From: Rhizobium sp. ARZ01
Lineage (GTDB): Bacteria > Pseudomonadota > Alphaproteobacteria > Rhizobiales > Rhizobiaceae
NCBI RefSeq assembly: GCF_014851675.1
Contig: NZ_JACVAE010000001.1
Location: forward strand, 2,108,001 to 2,172,000
Reading direction: 5' to 3'
Length of the DNA stretch: 64,000 nucleotides
Below, piece by piece: positions 37,487 to 45,703 of this stretch (positions are counted from its first letter, which is position 1; the number at the start of each line of letters is the position of its first letter). The translations under genes and the position numbers were made by a program. The notes under the pieces are model-generated. The model saw nothing but the letters and a program-made list of their open reading frames with translations. It searched no databases and had not been told where the DNA came from.

Positions 37487-38251
37487 ATGCTGCTCGAAAA
37501 CAGGATCGCCATCGTCCACGGCGCCGCCGGCGCGATCGGCGCCGCCACCGCCAAGGCCTTTGCCCATGAGGGCGCAATCGTCTACCTCTGCGGACGCACC
37601 AAATCCAAGCTTGAAGACGTTGCCGCCGAGATACTGGCAGCAGGCGGCAGGAGTGAAGTGGCCGAACTCAACGCATTCGACGAGCAGGCTGTGGAAAGAA
37701 ACGCGGCATGGGTCGCCGACCGGCACGGAGGTATCGACATCGTATTCAATGCAGTGGGCATCGATCCGGTGCAGGGCACATCACTGGCCGACATCGCCTA
37801 CGACGACTTCGCCCGCCCGATCGCGGACTGGACCAAGACGCAGTTTCTGACCGCCCGCGCTGCCGCCCGGCACATGGTTCCCAACCGCCGCGGCTGCGTG
37901 CTGATGCTGTCGGCCTCCCCCGCGCGCCTCGCAATCGCCATGACCGGTGGTTTCGGCGTCGCCTGCGCGGCGATCGAGGGCCTGTCGCGGACACTCGCCG
38001 CAGAGCTTTCCCCGCATGGTGTGCGCGTGGTCTGCCTGCGGCCGCATCGCATTCTCGAGACGATCGCCGAGCATCCTGACCTGCCGATGGGCATGGCGGA
38101 CTTCCGCGCCTTTCTTGAGAACATGACGTTGCTCAAGCGTCTGCCGACACTTGAGGATGTCGCAGATACCGCGGTTTTCCTGGCCTCCGATCGCGCCAGT
38201 GCCATCACCGGCACGGTGGCGAACCTAACCGCCGGCTGCAGCGTCGACTGA
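37487..38251 (+). CDS. SDR-family protein lacking the catalytic Tyr and Lys
   Basis: A 254-residue Rossmann-fold short-chain dehydrogenase/reductase relative. The nucleotide loop is HGAAGAIG (11-18), and FNAVG (87-91) replaces the usual NNAG. LMLSAS keeps a Ser at 142. The YxxxK signature should lie at 156-160 but reads FGVAC, so Tyr is Phe156 and Lys is Cys160. The following helix (AAIEGLSRTLAAELSPHGVR) aligns this position firmly. It may have lost reductase activity and serve as a sensor, or use other residues. GGAGGA lies before the ATG at 37487. It follows the ArsR-AHSA1 pair and may share its promoter. Confidence 0.85.
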   Translation: MLLENRIAIVHGAAGAIGAATAKAFAHEGAIVYLCGRTKSKLEDVAAEILAAGGRSEVAELNAFDEQAVERNAAWVADRHGGIDIVFNAVGIDPVQGTSLADIAYDDFARPIADWTKTQFLTARAAARHMVPNRRGCVLMLSASPARLAIAMTGGFGVACAAIEGLSRTLAAELSPHGVRVVCLRPHRILETIAEHPDLPMGMADFRAFLENMTLLKRLPTLEDVADTAVFLASDRASAITGTVANLTAGCSVD

Positions 38252-38599
38252 CACCGCCCTCGCTTAGGCAGCCGGGAAGATGGCCACAAGCGGCCACAAA
38301 TTGCTCCGTCGCGGACTGCGATTGGAGCGACGCCCCCCGCAAGAGGCTTCACATCACTGAGAGTTGAACGCCCAGCCGGATCGGTCGAAGCAGACCGATA
38401 TGCTAGAGTCTGATTAGGTGAAGGGCCCGCGTACACCTGGCCCGACACCTGCCCAATCGAACAGGTTGCCGGTGGCGCGTAGAGCCCGGGTAGGCCCCGT
38501 GAGCCGATGCCGCCAGCATGCTTCGTTATCGCATCTGCGTGAATGCTCCTGCCCGCCCGAGGCGCGGCGGAGACTGGTCCAGAGACAAGGAGGTGCAGG
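38252..38599 (+). other. Intergenic region with possible structured RNA
   Basis: 348 bases without a gene. It holds a perfect hairpin ATCGGTC-GAAGCA-GACCGAT (38380-38399) and, from about 38420 to 38500, GGGC/GCCC, CGCG/CGCG and CACC/GGTG pairings nested around an ACCTG...CAGGT hairpin. This could be a leader RNA or small RNA upstream of the VWA gene. No known riboswitch class is recognised. Confidence 0.35.
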
Positions 38600-39394
38600 A
38601 TGTTACTTGCCGCACTCGCCATGCTTCTCAGCCTCACAGCCATCGGTGAAGCAAGGAATGCCGCCGCCGAATCTGGCGCAGTCGTCGACCTTGAACTCGT
38701 TCTCGCCGTCGATATTTCCGGCTCGATGGATCTCGAGGAGGCACAGATCCAGCGGGAGGGCTATGTTTCCGCCCTGACGCATCCGGAATTTCTCGCGGCT
38801 ATTCGCGAGGGTTTCAACGGCCGCATCGCCATCAGCTATTTCGAATGGGGCGGCACGATCGGACAGAACTCGCTAATGCCGTGGTCGCTCATTGCGACAG
38901 CCGATGACGCGGCACGGTTTGCCCAGTTGATCAAGAAGCGCCCGTTCGCATCCCTGCGCGGCACTTCGCTCTCCACGGCGATCGCCTATGGTTCCAAATT
39001 GTTCGACAGCAATGGCTTTTCCGGCGTGCGGCGGGTGATAGACATATCCGGCGACGGACCGAACAACTACGGTGCCCCGGTGGTACCCGCCCGCGATGCG
39101 GCCAACGCACTCGGCATCATCGTCAACGGGCTTGCCATCATGGTTCGCCCTTCTTCAGCCTACGGCCCACTGGACCGCTACTATGCCGATTGCGTGATCG
39201 GCGGCCCCGGCGCTTTCGTTGTCTCGGTGCAAGAGCCCGAAGACTTTGCCATGGCCATTCGCCGCAAGCTCGTCCTTGAGGTCAGCGGGCGCCAGCCCCC
39301 TGCCCACTTCGTTCCTGTGGCGAACGGCACCGACTGCATGATCGGCGAAAAGCTCCGCCCCGGATTCGAGCGATATCCCGAATTGAACCGGTAA
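38600..39394 (+). CDS. DUF1194-type von Willebrand factor A protein, exported
   Basis: A 264-residue protein with a signal peptide (residues about 1-24, MLLAALAMLLSLTAIGEA) and one VWA domain. The metal-ion-dependent adhesion motif is complete at its start: DISGSM (D-x-S-x-S), with a later Thr in LRGTSLSTAI and Asp in DISGDGPNN. This arrangement matches DUF1194. VWA proteins bind protein partners through a divalent metal; no partner is evident. AAGGAGGTG lies before the ATG at 38600. It stands alone between two intergenic gaps. Confidence 0.85.
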   Translation: MLLAALAMLLSLTAIGEARNAAAESGAVVDLELVLAVDISGSMDLEEAQIQREGYVSALTHPEFLAAIREGFNGRIAISYFEWGGTIGQNSLMPWSLIATADDAARFAQLIKKRPFASLRGTSLSTAIAYGSKLFDSNGFSGVRRVIDISGDGPNNYGAPVVPARDAANALGIIVNGLAIMVRPSSAYGPLDRYYADCVIGGPGAFVVSVQEPEDFAMAIRRKLVLEVSGRQPPAHFVPVANGTDCMIGEKLRPGFERYPELNR

Positions 39395-39572
39395 AGGTGC
39401 CGCGGGCATCCGCGATTTAAGGTCAGGCAACAGACTGTCGGCGAGTTGGCCAAGTGTCCTCGGGCATTGGTAATTCTCGCTCGAATCCGAATTCTGCACC
39501 CAAAGACATTTCACGACGCCGGAGCACATTCGCTCTCAACCTATTCCTTCTCTTATAAAAATATGCTTTACT

Positions 39573-39586
39573 TGAATGAATGTTCA
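39573..39586. promoter_or_regulatory. BetI-like operator copy 1 (Rieske gene)
   Basis: TGAATGAATGTTCA, an imperfect dyad of the type TGAATG-N2-CATTCA. It lies 14 bases downstream of a TATAAA (39554-39559) and 18 bases before the Rieske ATG, where a bound repressor would block transcription. Matching sites are at 42570 and 48402. Confidence 0.65.
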
Positions 39587-39603
39587 GCAAAGAAGGGGCC
39601 GTC

Positions 39604-40794
39604 ATGAACGAAGTTGTCCGTGACATCACCATCCCGAACGACTGGGACCGCAGCGGCCTGCCGGGCTGGTGCTATCACAGCGCCGCCCTGCTAGAACTGG
39701 AGAAGCAGCATGTCTTCCGGGAGCACTGGCAGATAGCCTGCCATGTCTCCGACATCGCCAAACCGGGCGACTACATTACCCTCGACATCGTCGGTGAGCG
39801 TGCTCTGGTCCTGCGCGACCAGAGCGGTGAGATCAAAGCGCTCCACAACATCTGCCGCCACCGCGGCTCAAGGCTCGTTGCCGACCAGAAAGGCACCTGT
39901 CGCAACGCGCTTGTCTGCCCGTTCCACGGCTGGGTCTACAATCTCGATGGCACGCTGCGCGGAGCGGCTCGCCCCCGCTCCTTTCCGCCGATGGACAAGA
40001 ACGAGTTCGCCTTGAAGACAATCGAGAGCGAGGTCTGGCAAGGCTTCGTCTTCATCCGTTTCGCCCCCGGCCCGCAGTCCTCGGTCGCAGAGCTGATGAG
40101 GCCATTCGAGCAGGAACTATCGAGCTACCGGCCCTCCGAGATGGTGCCGGCCGGCGGCATCCACACACAGGAGACGCCGGTCAACTGGAAATCGGTTCGC
40201 GACGTCGACAACGAGGGCTACCATGTGGCGATGGCGCACCCGGCCCTGCAGGACCTTTACGGCTCGACCTATTATGACGAGCCGTTCGTCAACGGCATCA
40301 GCCGCTCCTTCGCCACCTATAACCCGCACGCCGGACGCCGCTGGAGCGTCGGCCGCTATGTGAAGATCGCCCCGGAAAACGCCCGGCTCCCGGAACATCT
40401 GCGCAAGGCGTGGATCTACTATGGCCTATTTCCGAATACCGTGCTCGCCGTCACACCGGAAACGGTACAATTTTATCAGGAGTTTCCGTTGTCAGTCAGC
40501 AGGACGCTGCTGCGCGGCGGCGTCTATCGCTATGAACTTGAGACCCGTGAACAAGCGGCCGCCCGCTATCTCGCTGCACGCATCGACCGCGACACCCAGA
40601 CCGAAGACGTTCAACTGACAATCTGGTCGAACGAAGCGATGACCTCTGGCGCCTTCGCCGGCTTCTACCTCTCCGATCTTGAGTACGGTGTGCGTACCCA
40701 TCATGACCACCTGCGCAAGGTGCTCCCGGTCATGACGCTGAAGGATGCCCCGACGGAGGCCGAGATGGCGACGGTGAACGTGGGGATGATCTAG
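39604..40794 (+). CDS. Rieske non-heme iron oxygenase, quaternary-amine demethylase type
   Basis: A 396-residue oxygenase alpha subunit. The Rieske [2Fe-2S] site is CRHRGSR...CPFHGW (C-x-H and C-x2-H), and the mononuclear iron site is DNEGYHVAMAH, giving the two histidines. The overall layout resembles glycine-betaine demethylase GbcA, stachydrine demethylase Stc2 and carnitine or choline oxygenases, which remove or oxidise groups on trimethylammonium-type substrates with O2. AAGGGG precedes the ATG at 39604; an in-frame ATG at 39580 lies inside the operator. No reductase partner gene is in the window. Regulation by the BetI-like protein at 46807 is inferred from the shared palindrome. Confidence 0.87.
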   Translation: MNEVVRDITIPNDWDRSGLPGWCYHSAALLELEKQHVFREHWQIACHVSDIAKPGDYITLDIVGERALVLRDQSGEIKALHNICRHRGSRLVADQKGTCRNALVCPFHGWVYNLDGTLRGAARPRSFPPMDKNEFALKTIESEVWQGFVFIRFAPGPQSSVAELMRPFEQELSSYRPSEMVPAGGIHTQETPVNWKSVRDVDNEGYHVAMAHPALQDLYGSTYYDEPFVNGISRSFATYNPHAGRRWSVGRYVKIAPENARLPEHLRKAWIYYGLFPNTVLAVTPETVQFYQEFPLSVSRTLLRGGVYRYELETREQAAARYLAARIDRDTQTEDVQLTIWSNEAMTSGAFAGFYLSDLEYGVRTHHDHLRKVLPVMTLKDAPTEAEMATVNVGMI

Positions 40795-40850
40795 TTTCCG
40801 GCATGCAGTTGCCGCATTCCCAAGCTGGAGCAAGCAGCATTCAACCTGTC

Positions 40851-40964
40851 CGTCATGCCGGACTTGATCCGGCATCCAGCGCGCTCAAGTCCCTGGGTGC
40901 AGAAGACTCTACCGCGCCGCAGACGCGGCATGGCTGGACCCCGGATCAAAGTCCGGGGTGACGG
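40851..40964. repeat. RIME-like intergenic repeat
   Basis: Two hairpins, ATGCCGGA-cttga-TCCGGCAT (40855-40875) and CCCCGGA-tcaaag-TCCGGGG (40939-40958), with outer ends CGTCATGCCGGAC and GTCCGGGGTGACG that are near-inverted copies of each other. This is the common rhizobial two-palindrome intergenic mosaic. It lies between the convergent Rieske and aminotransferase genes. Confidence 0.75.
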
Positions 40965-41074
40965 AAGGAAGGTTGTTACGACCATTGAGGTTTGTTAGCG
41001 GCCTCGGCCCGCTTTCGCGGGCCAAAATCGCCATAACCAGGTGTGCAGCCCTGGCATTCACATCATTGCGGCCG

Positions 41075-42493
41075 TCATCCGCGCCACAGGCCCTCGCGCA
41101 CCAGGTCGTCCATGGTCAATTCGATGCCGCGGCGCAGGATTGTGGCCATGCGGTCGATCTGGCTCTTTGTGATCGTCAGCGGCGGAGACATGACGCACAT
41201 GTTGATGAGCGGCCGCACCAGCAGTCCCAGTTCCTGGCAATGGTTGTCGATGCGTTTTCCGACTTCCAGGTCGAGCGTCAGCGGATTGTTGCTGGCGCGG
41301 TCGGCGACGCATTCGACGCAGGCCATCAACCCAAGCCCCCGCACCTCGCCGACCAGCGGCAGGTCTTCCAGCGCCTTGAGACTCGACTGGAAGTGATCCG
41401 ATACGGCGCGCGCGTGATCGAGCAGACCGCCTTCAAGGATGTCGAGGTTCTTCAGCGCGACCGCGCACCCGACCGGATGGCTGGAATAGGTCAGGCCATG
41501 CGCGAACATGGCGTCAGAATGATTTGATTGGCGCAGTTCCTCGAACAGCCGGCCCGCGATCATGACGCCGCCGAGCGGGAAGTAGCCGGATGTCACGCCC
41601 TTGGCGAACGTGATCATATCAGGATCGAGCCCGAAGACGTCCTTCGACGCAAAGACATGGCCGAGCCGGCCGAAGGCCGTCACCACCTCATCGGCGATGA
41701 AGAGAATGTCGTTCTCCCGGCAGAGCTCGCGCATACGGGCAAGGTAGCCCTCTGGCGGGATGATCACGCCGCCCGATGCCATGATCGGCTCGGCAATGAA
41801 CGCTCCGATACGCTCGGCGCCCACCTTTTCGATCACATCACGGAACTCGGCCACGAGTACGTCGCAAAACTCCGCCTCTCCCCCACCCTCGGGCCGACGG
41901 AAGGGATTGGGACAGGTCAGCTTGATGACCTGCTCGACGGCACTGTCCATCCAGTCGTGATCACGCGGACGGCCGTTTAACGAGGCAGAGAGATAGGTGG
42001 ATCCGTGATAGCCTCCCTGGCGCGAGACGATCAGCTTCTTCTCCGGGCGCCCCTTCACGTTGTTGGCAAACTGCATGAAACGAAGGGCCGTCTCCACCGC
42101 AGACGATCCACCGGTGGTGTAGAAGACGTGATCAACGCCGACCGGCGCGTGATCGGCCAGTCGCTTCGAGAGGACTGCAGACGGCGCGTTCGTCGTATAC
42201 CAGGGCGAGTTATACGACAGCTCCATGGCCTGCTCGGCCATGACATCGGCCAGTTCCTTGCGCCGGTGGCCGGCGTTGACGCACCACATGCCGGCAGGAC
42301 CGTCGATCAGTTGCCGTCCGGCCGCGTCGGTGACATAGATCCCCTCGCCGGACTCCAGCCGCCCGCGCGCCTCGGCGCCGATGGATCCGGACACAGGCCA
42401 CGGCTGCACCAAGTGGCGCTCGGCAAAGAGCGTCAATTCGTCGGATGCTGGCGCCTCAACGTCCGCATTGGTCGTCTTCGGTATCGCAGCCAT
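41075..42493 (-). CDS. Class III (omega) aminotransferase
   Basis: A 472-residue PLP-dependent aminotransferase. Segments: VTDAAGRQLIDGPAGMWCVN, TTGGSSAVETALRFMQFAN, YHGSTYLSASLNG, the aspartate motif ILFIADEVVTAFGRLG and the PLP lysine in ITFAKGVTSGYFPLGG. It resembles taurine/diamine:pyruvate aminotransferases. GGGAGAA precedes the ATG at 42493. It is divergent from a Pot-type importer and shares the intergenic region with BetI-like operator copy 2. In this cluster it may deaminate an imported amine or a demethylated amino acid, or supply an amino acceptor; the amine is not known. Confidence 0.88.
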   Translation of the reverse strand: MAAIPKTTNADVEAPASDELTLFAERHLVQPWPVSGSIGAEARGRLESGEGIYVTDAAGRQLIDGPAGMWCVNAGHRRKELADVMAEQAMELSYNSPWYTTNAPSAVLSKRLADHAPVGVDHVFYTTGGSSAVETALRFMQFANNVKGRPEKKLIVSRQGGYHGSTYLSASLNGRPRDHDWMDSAVEQVIKLTCPNPFRRPEGGGEAEFCDVLVAEFRDVIEKVGAERIGAFIAEPIMASGGVIIPPEGYLARMRELCRENDILFIADEVVTAFGRLGHVFASKDVFGLDPDMITFAKGVTSGYFPLGGVMIAGRLFEELRQSNHSDAMFAHGLTYSSHPVGCAVALKNLDILEGGLLDHARAVSDHFQSSLKALEDLPLVGEVRGLGLMACVECVADRASNNPLTLDLEVGKRIDNHCQELGLLVRPLINMCVMSPPLTITKSQIDRMATILRRGIELTMDDLVREGLWRG

Positions 42494-42567
42494 TTCGTTC
42501 TCCCACAAAATATCGCAACAAATCGAACAACACAAATAGATGAAAACGCTTTTTATTTTTACATCTT

Positions 42568-42585
42568 ATTGAATGCCCGTTCAAT
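42568..42585. promoter_or_regulatory. BetI-like operator copy 2 (aminotransferase/permease)
   Basis: ATTGAATGCCCGTTCAAT is a dyad with one mismatched pair and a two-base centre. It lies between the divergent aminotransferase and permease genes, 75 bases from the former and 142 from the latter. Confidence 0.68.
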
Positions 42586-42673
42586 CAATATCGCAGAAAT
42601 AACGCTTGATTTCAATGCCGGTTTGCGCTCATCTTCAATCAGGGAACAGCAAACAGCCGGAAAGGCGGGCGCT

Positions 42674-42730
42674 ATGAACTCGGCACTCCATGAAAGCGGG
42701 CTCTGCCCCGATGGACGAGCGCAACGATGA
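42674..42730 (+). other. Possible 18-codon leader frame before the permease
   Basis: An ATG at 42674 opens an 18-residue frame (MNSALHESGLCPDGRAQR) whose stop overlaps the permease start (ATGA). AAAGGCGG lies upstream, whereas the permease itself has a poor ribosome site. It could couple translation; chance is equally possible. Confidence 0.3.
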
Positions 42731-43641
42731 CCGCGGCGGCGAGCACCGCGTCAGAGACGCCACCTACTTCCGCCCGCAGCCGCTGGCTGCGAAGTGAAGA
42801 GGCCCGCGGCCTCACTATGATCTCACCGACCCTGCTCTACGCGCTTACGCTTCTGCTCGTGCCGGTGCTGCTCGTTATCGCTTATAGCTTCTGGACGCAG
42901 AACTACCTCGAAATCGACCGGACCTTCACCTTCGAGAACTACCGCCAGGCACTGACGGAACCGATCTACCGCGACCTGTTCATCCGCTCCCTGTGGATCT
43001 CGCTGTTGACCAGCGCCATCACGGTCGGTTTTTCCTACCCCATCGCCTTGTACATCTCCTTCCACGGCGGCGTGCACAAGAACCTCTGGCTGTTCCTCGT
43101 CACCATCCCGTGCTGGACGAGCTACCTCCTGCGCGTGATGTCCTGGAAGGTGATCCTCGGCTATGGCGGCGTATTGAATACCGGCCTCATGTCCGCCGGC
43201 ATCATCGACCAGCCGATAACTTCGCTGCTCTACAACGCCAATGCCGTCGTCATCACGCTGGTGCACAGCTGGGCGGCGTTCGCGATCCTGCCGATCTACG
43301 TCTCTCTGCAAAAGATCGACCGGTCGCTGATCGAGGCGGCGCGGGATCTGGGCGACAGCCCCTTGCGCGCCTTCCTGCGCGTCACCCTGCCGCTGTCGAT
43401 GCCGGGCGTCATCTCCGCTTTCCTGATCGTGATGATCCCGACAGTCGGCGACTACGTCACGCCGAAACTCGTCGGCGGCAAGGACGGCGTGATGATTGCG
43501 ACCGCCATCCAGGCGCAGTTCGGCAAGGGCGCCAACTGGCCGCTGGGCGCCGCTCTCTCGGTGACGACGATGGTGCTGGTCTCGCTGGTCGCGGCGGCCG
43601 CCGTGCTGTCGCTGCGCTTTGCCGTACGGAGGATCCGCTGA
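42727..43641 (+). CDS. Pot-type ABC transporter permease 1 of the amine cluster
   Basis: A 304-residue inner-membrane permease of the PotB/PotH group. The first helix is near residue 33 (TLLYALTLLLVPVLLVIAYS) and the EAA loop is LIEAARDLGDSPLRAFLRV. Paralogous to the permease at 19042 but clearly diverged. It overlaps the next permease by one base. Operator copy 2 lies upstream. Together with the next two genes and probably the binding protein at 45704 it forms a complete importer, likely for a quaternary or N-methylated amine given the neighbours. Confidence 0.9.
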   Translation: MTAAASTASETPPTSARSRWLRSEEARGLTMISPTLLYALTLLLVPVLLVIAYSFWTQNYLEIDRTFTFENYRQALTEPIYRDLFIRSLWISLLTSAITVGFSYPIALYISFHGGVHKNLWLFLVTIPCWTSYLLRVMSWKVILGYGGVLNTGLMSAGIIDQPITSLLYNANAVVITLVHSWAAFAILPIYVSLQKIDRSLIEAARDLGDSPLRAFLRVTLPLSMPGVISAFLIVMIPTVGDYVTPKLVGGKDGVMIATAIQAQFGKGANWPLGAALSVTTMVLVSLVAAAAVLSLRFAVRRIR

Positions 43642-44453
43642 TGCTGCAAAGGATACGCCTCCTGCCCTTCCTGCCGGTCTATGTGGCGGTGTACTTCCTG
43701 TTCCTGTACCTGCCGATCCTGCTTTTGCCGATCTTCTCGTTCAACGATGCGGCGACGACGACATTCCCGCTCGCGGGCTTCACCACCAAGTGGTACGCGT
43801 CCCTCTGGGGCAACACCGTCCTCCTGCAGGCCGCCCGCAACAGCCTTTTCGTCGGCGTCTGCGTTTCCCTGCTCAGCACCATCCTCGGCATCTGCGCCGC
43901 GCGGGCCATCACACGCTACCGTTTTCGCGGCCAGCGTCCGGCCACCGCCCTGATCATGGCGCCACTGTTCCTGCCGGAGATCATCGTTGCCGTTTCGCTC
44001 CTGATGATCGTGCTGCAGCTCGGGCTTGAACTGTCACTCGTCACCGTGATCCTCGGGCAGGTCGTGTTCTGCGTCCCCTATTCGATGTCGGTTCTCGTTT
44101 CCGGTTTCGAAGGCTTTGACCGCAGCCTGGAGGAGGCCTCCTACGATCTCGGCGAAACCGCCTTCGGCACCTTCCGACGCGTAACGCTGCCGGTCGTTGC
44201 CCCGGCCATCGTCTCGAGCCTGCTCGTCACCTTCACCATTTCGCTCGACGAGTTCATCCTCGCCTTCTTCCTCTCCGGCACCGAACCGACACTGCCCGTC
44301 TACATCTGGGGGCAGCTACGCTTCGCCGCAAAGCTGCCGTCCGTTCTTGCGCTCGGCAGCCTCATGATCGTCGCCTCCGTGCTGCTGTTGACCACCGCCG
44401 AAGTCTTGCGCCGGCGCGCGGAACACCGCACGCAAGCAGCACTTGGACATTGA
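43641..44453 (+). CDS. Pot-type ABC transporter permease 2 of the amine cluster
   Basis: A 270-residue inner-membrane permease of the PotC/PotI group, first helix near residue 12 (VYVAVYFLFLYLPILLLPIF) and EAA loop SLEEASYDLGETAFGTFRRV. GGAGGATC precedes the ATG, which shares one base with the previous stop. Partner of the permease at 42727; the ATPase gene follows after 11 bases. Confidence 0.9.
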   Translation: MLQRIRLLPFLPVYVAVYFLFLYLPILLLPIFSFNDAATTTFPLAGFTTKWYASLWGNTVLLQAARNSLFVGVCVSLLSTILGICAARAITRYRFRGQRPATALIMAPLFLPEIIVAVSLLMIVLQLGLELSLVTVILGQVVFCVPYSMSVLVSGFEGFDRSLEEASYDLGETAFGTFRRVTLPVVAPAIVSSLLVTFTISLDEFILAFFLSGTEPTLPVYIWGQLRFAAKLPSVLALGSLMIVASVLLLTTAEVLRRRAEHRTQAALGH

Positions 44454-44464
44454 CAGGAGCCACC

Positions 44465-45574
44465 ATGCCCGACCGTCCGATGATCTCCATCGAAAATGTC
44501 TCCAAGTACTACGGGATCTACAAGGCGCTGGACGACGTATCGCTTACGATCGGCGAAGGCGAGTTTTTCTCGCTGCTCGGCCCCTCCGGCTGCGGCAAGA
44601 CCACGCTGCTTCGCTCGATTGCCGGTTTCGACGTGCCGACCAGCGGTGAAATCCGCATAGACGGCGTTCCCAGCACCTTACTCCCGGCGAACAAGCGCCC
44701 GACGAACATGGTCTTCCAGAACTATGCGATCTTCCCCCATCTCGATGTGGGCGAGAACGTCGCCTACGGCCTGAAGCGCCTGCGGCTGAGTGCTGTGGAA
44801 GAGCGCAAGCGCGTGTCCGACGCCCTCGATCAGGTGCGCCTTTCCGGCCTCGACAAGCGCAAAGCCAACGAGCTTTCCGGCGGTCAGCGCCAGCGCGTGG
44901 CACTGGCACGCGCACTCGTCATGCGCCCGAAGGTGCTTCTGCTGGACGAACCACTCTCCGCGCTCGACAAAAAGCTGCGCGAACAGATGCAGGTGGAATT
45001 GCGCAGCCTGCAGAAGGCCGTCGGCATCACCTTCATTCTCGTGACGCATGACCAGTACGAGGCACTCGCCCTTTCCGATCGCATCGCCGTCATGTTCGGC
45101 GGCAAGATCGCGCAGATCGATACGCCGAAGGAGATTTATCAGCATCCCCGGACCCGCAAGGTTGCCGACTTCCTCGGCGGCATGAATTTTCTTCAGGTAA
45201 AGCTGCTTGATGACCGCGCGGGAAGCATTTCGGTTGACACATCCCGGTTCGGCACCGTGAACCTCGCCAAGCCGCAGGGTTTTGCAGTGGCCAATGGCCA
45301 TGTCACGGTCGGCATCAGGCCGGAGCGCCTGCGTCTTCTCTGGGACGATGAGCGGGCCTCGCACGAACTGACCGGGCGCGTGGAAAACCGCGCCTACTTC
45401 GGCGAGGTGACCTATCTGACGATCGGTGTCGACGGGCTGGAACAGCCGCTGTCCATGGTCGAGACGAACAACTATGGCGCCGACGACCTGCCGATCGGCG
45501 CCGAGATCCGGTTGGCATACGATCCAGACGCGTTCGTGCTGCTGGCGGAGGATCAGGCTGTTTCGCGGATATGA
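44465..45574 (+). CDS. Pot-type ABC transporter ATP-binding protein of the amine cluster
   Basis: A 369-residue ATPase of the PotA/PotG group: Walker A GPSGCGKTTLL, signature LSGGQRQR, Walker B VLLLDEPLSALD, switch His in LVTHDQYEAL, and a C-terminal TOBE-type domain (GIRPERLRLLWDDE). AGGAG precedes the ATG at 44465. The gene ends the rightward transport operon; a convergent binding-protein gene lies 129 bases further on. Confidence 0.92.
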   Translation: MPDRPMISIENVSKYYGIYKALDDVSLTIGEGEFFSLLGPSGCGKTTLLRSIAGFDVPTSGEIRIDGVPSTLLPANKRPTNMVFQNYAIFPHLDVGENVAYGLKRLRLSAVEERKRVSDALDQVRLSGLDKRKANELSGGQRQRVALARALVMRPKVLLLDEPLSALDKKLREQMQVELRSLQKAVGITFILVTHDQYEALALSDRIAVMFGGKIAQIDTPKEIYQHPRTRKVADFLGGMNFLQVKLLDDRAGSISVDTSRFGTVNLAKPQGFAVANGHVTVGIRPERLRLLWDDERASHELTGRVENRAYFGEVTYLTIGVDGLEQPLSMVETNNYGADDLPIGAEIRLAYDPDAFVLLAEDQAVSRI

Positions 45575-45703
45575 CGCCGCTGTCCGCGCGGGACTGTAGC
45601 GGTCGGTACGAGGAAGTTGCGGTTGCCGGACGAGACTTTGCCGCTAACGGCATCCAGTCAGCGGCGGGGGCCGGCGAAGCCGTCCCCCGTCGGCACATCG
45701 GCA

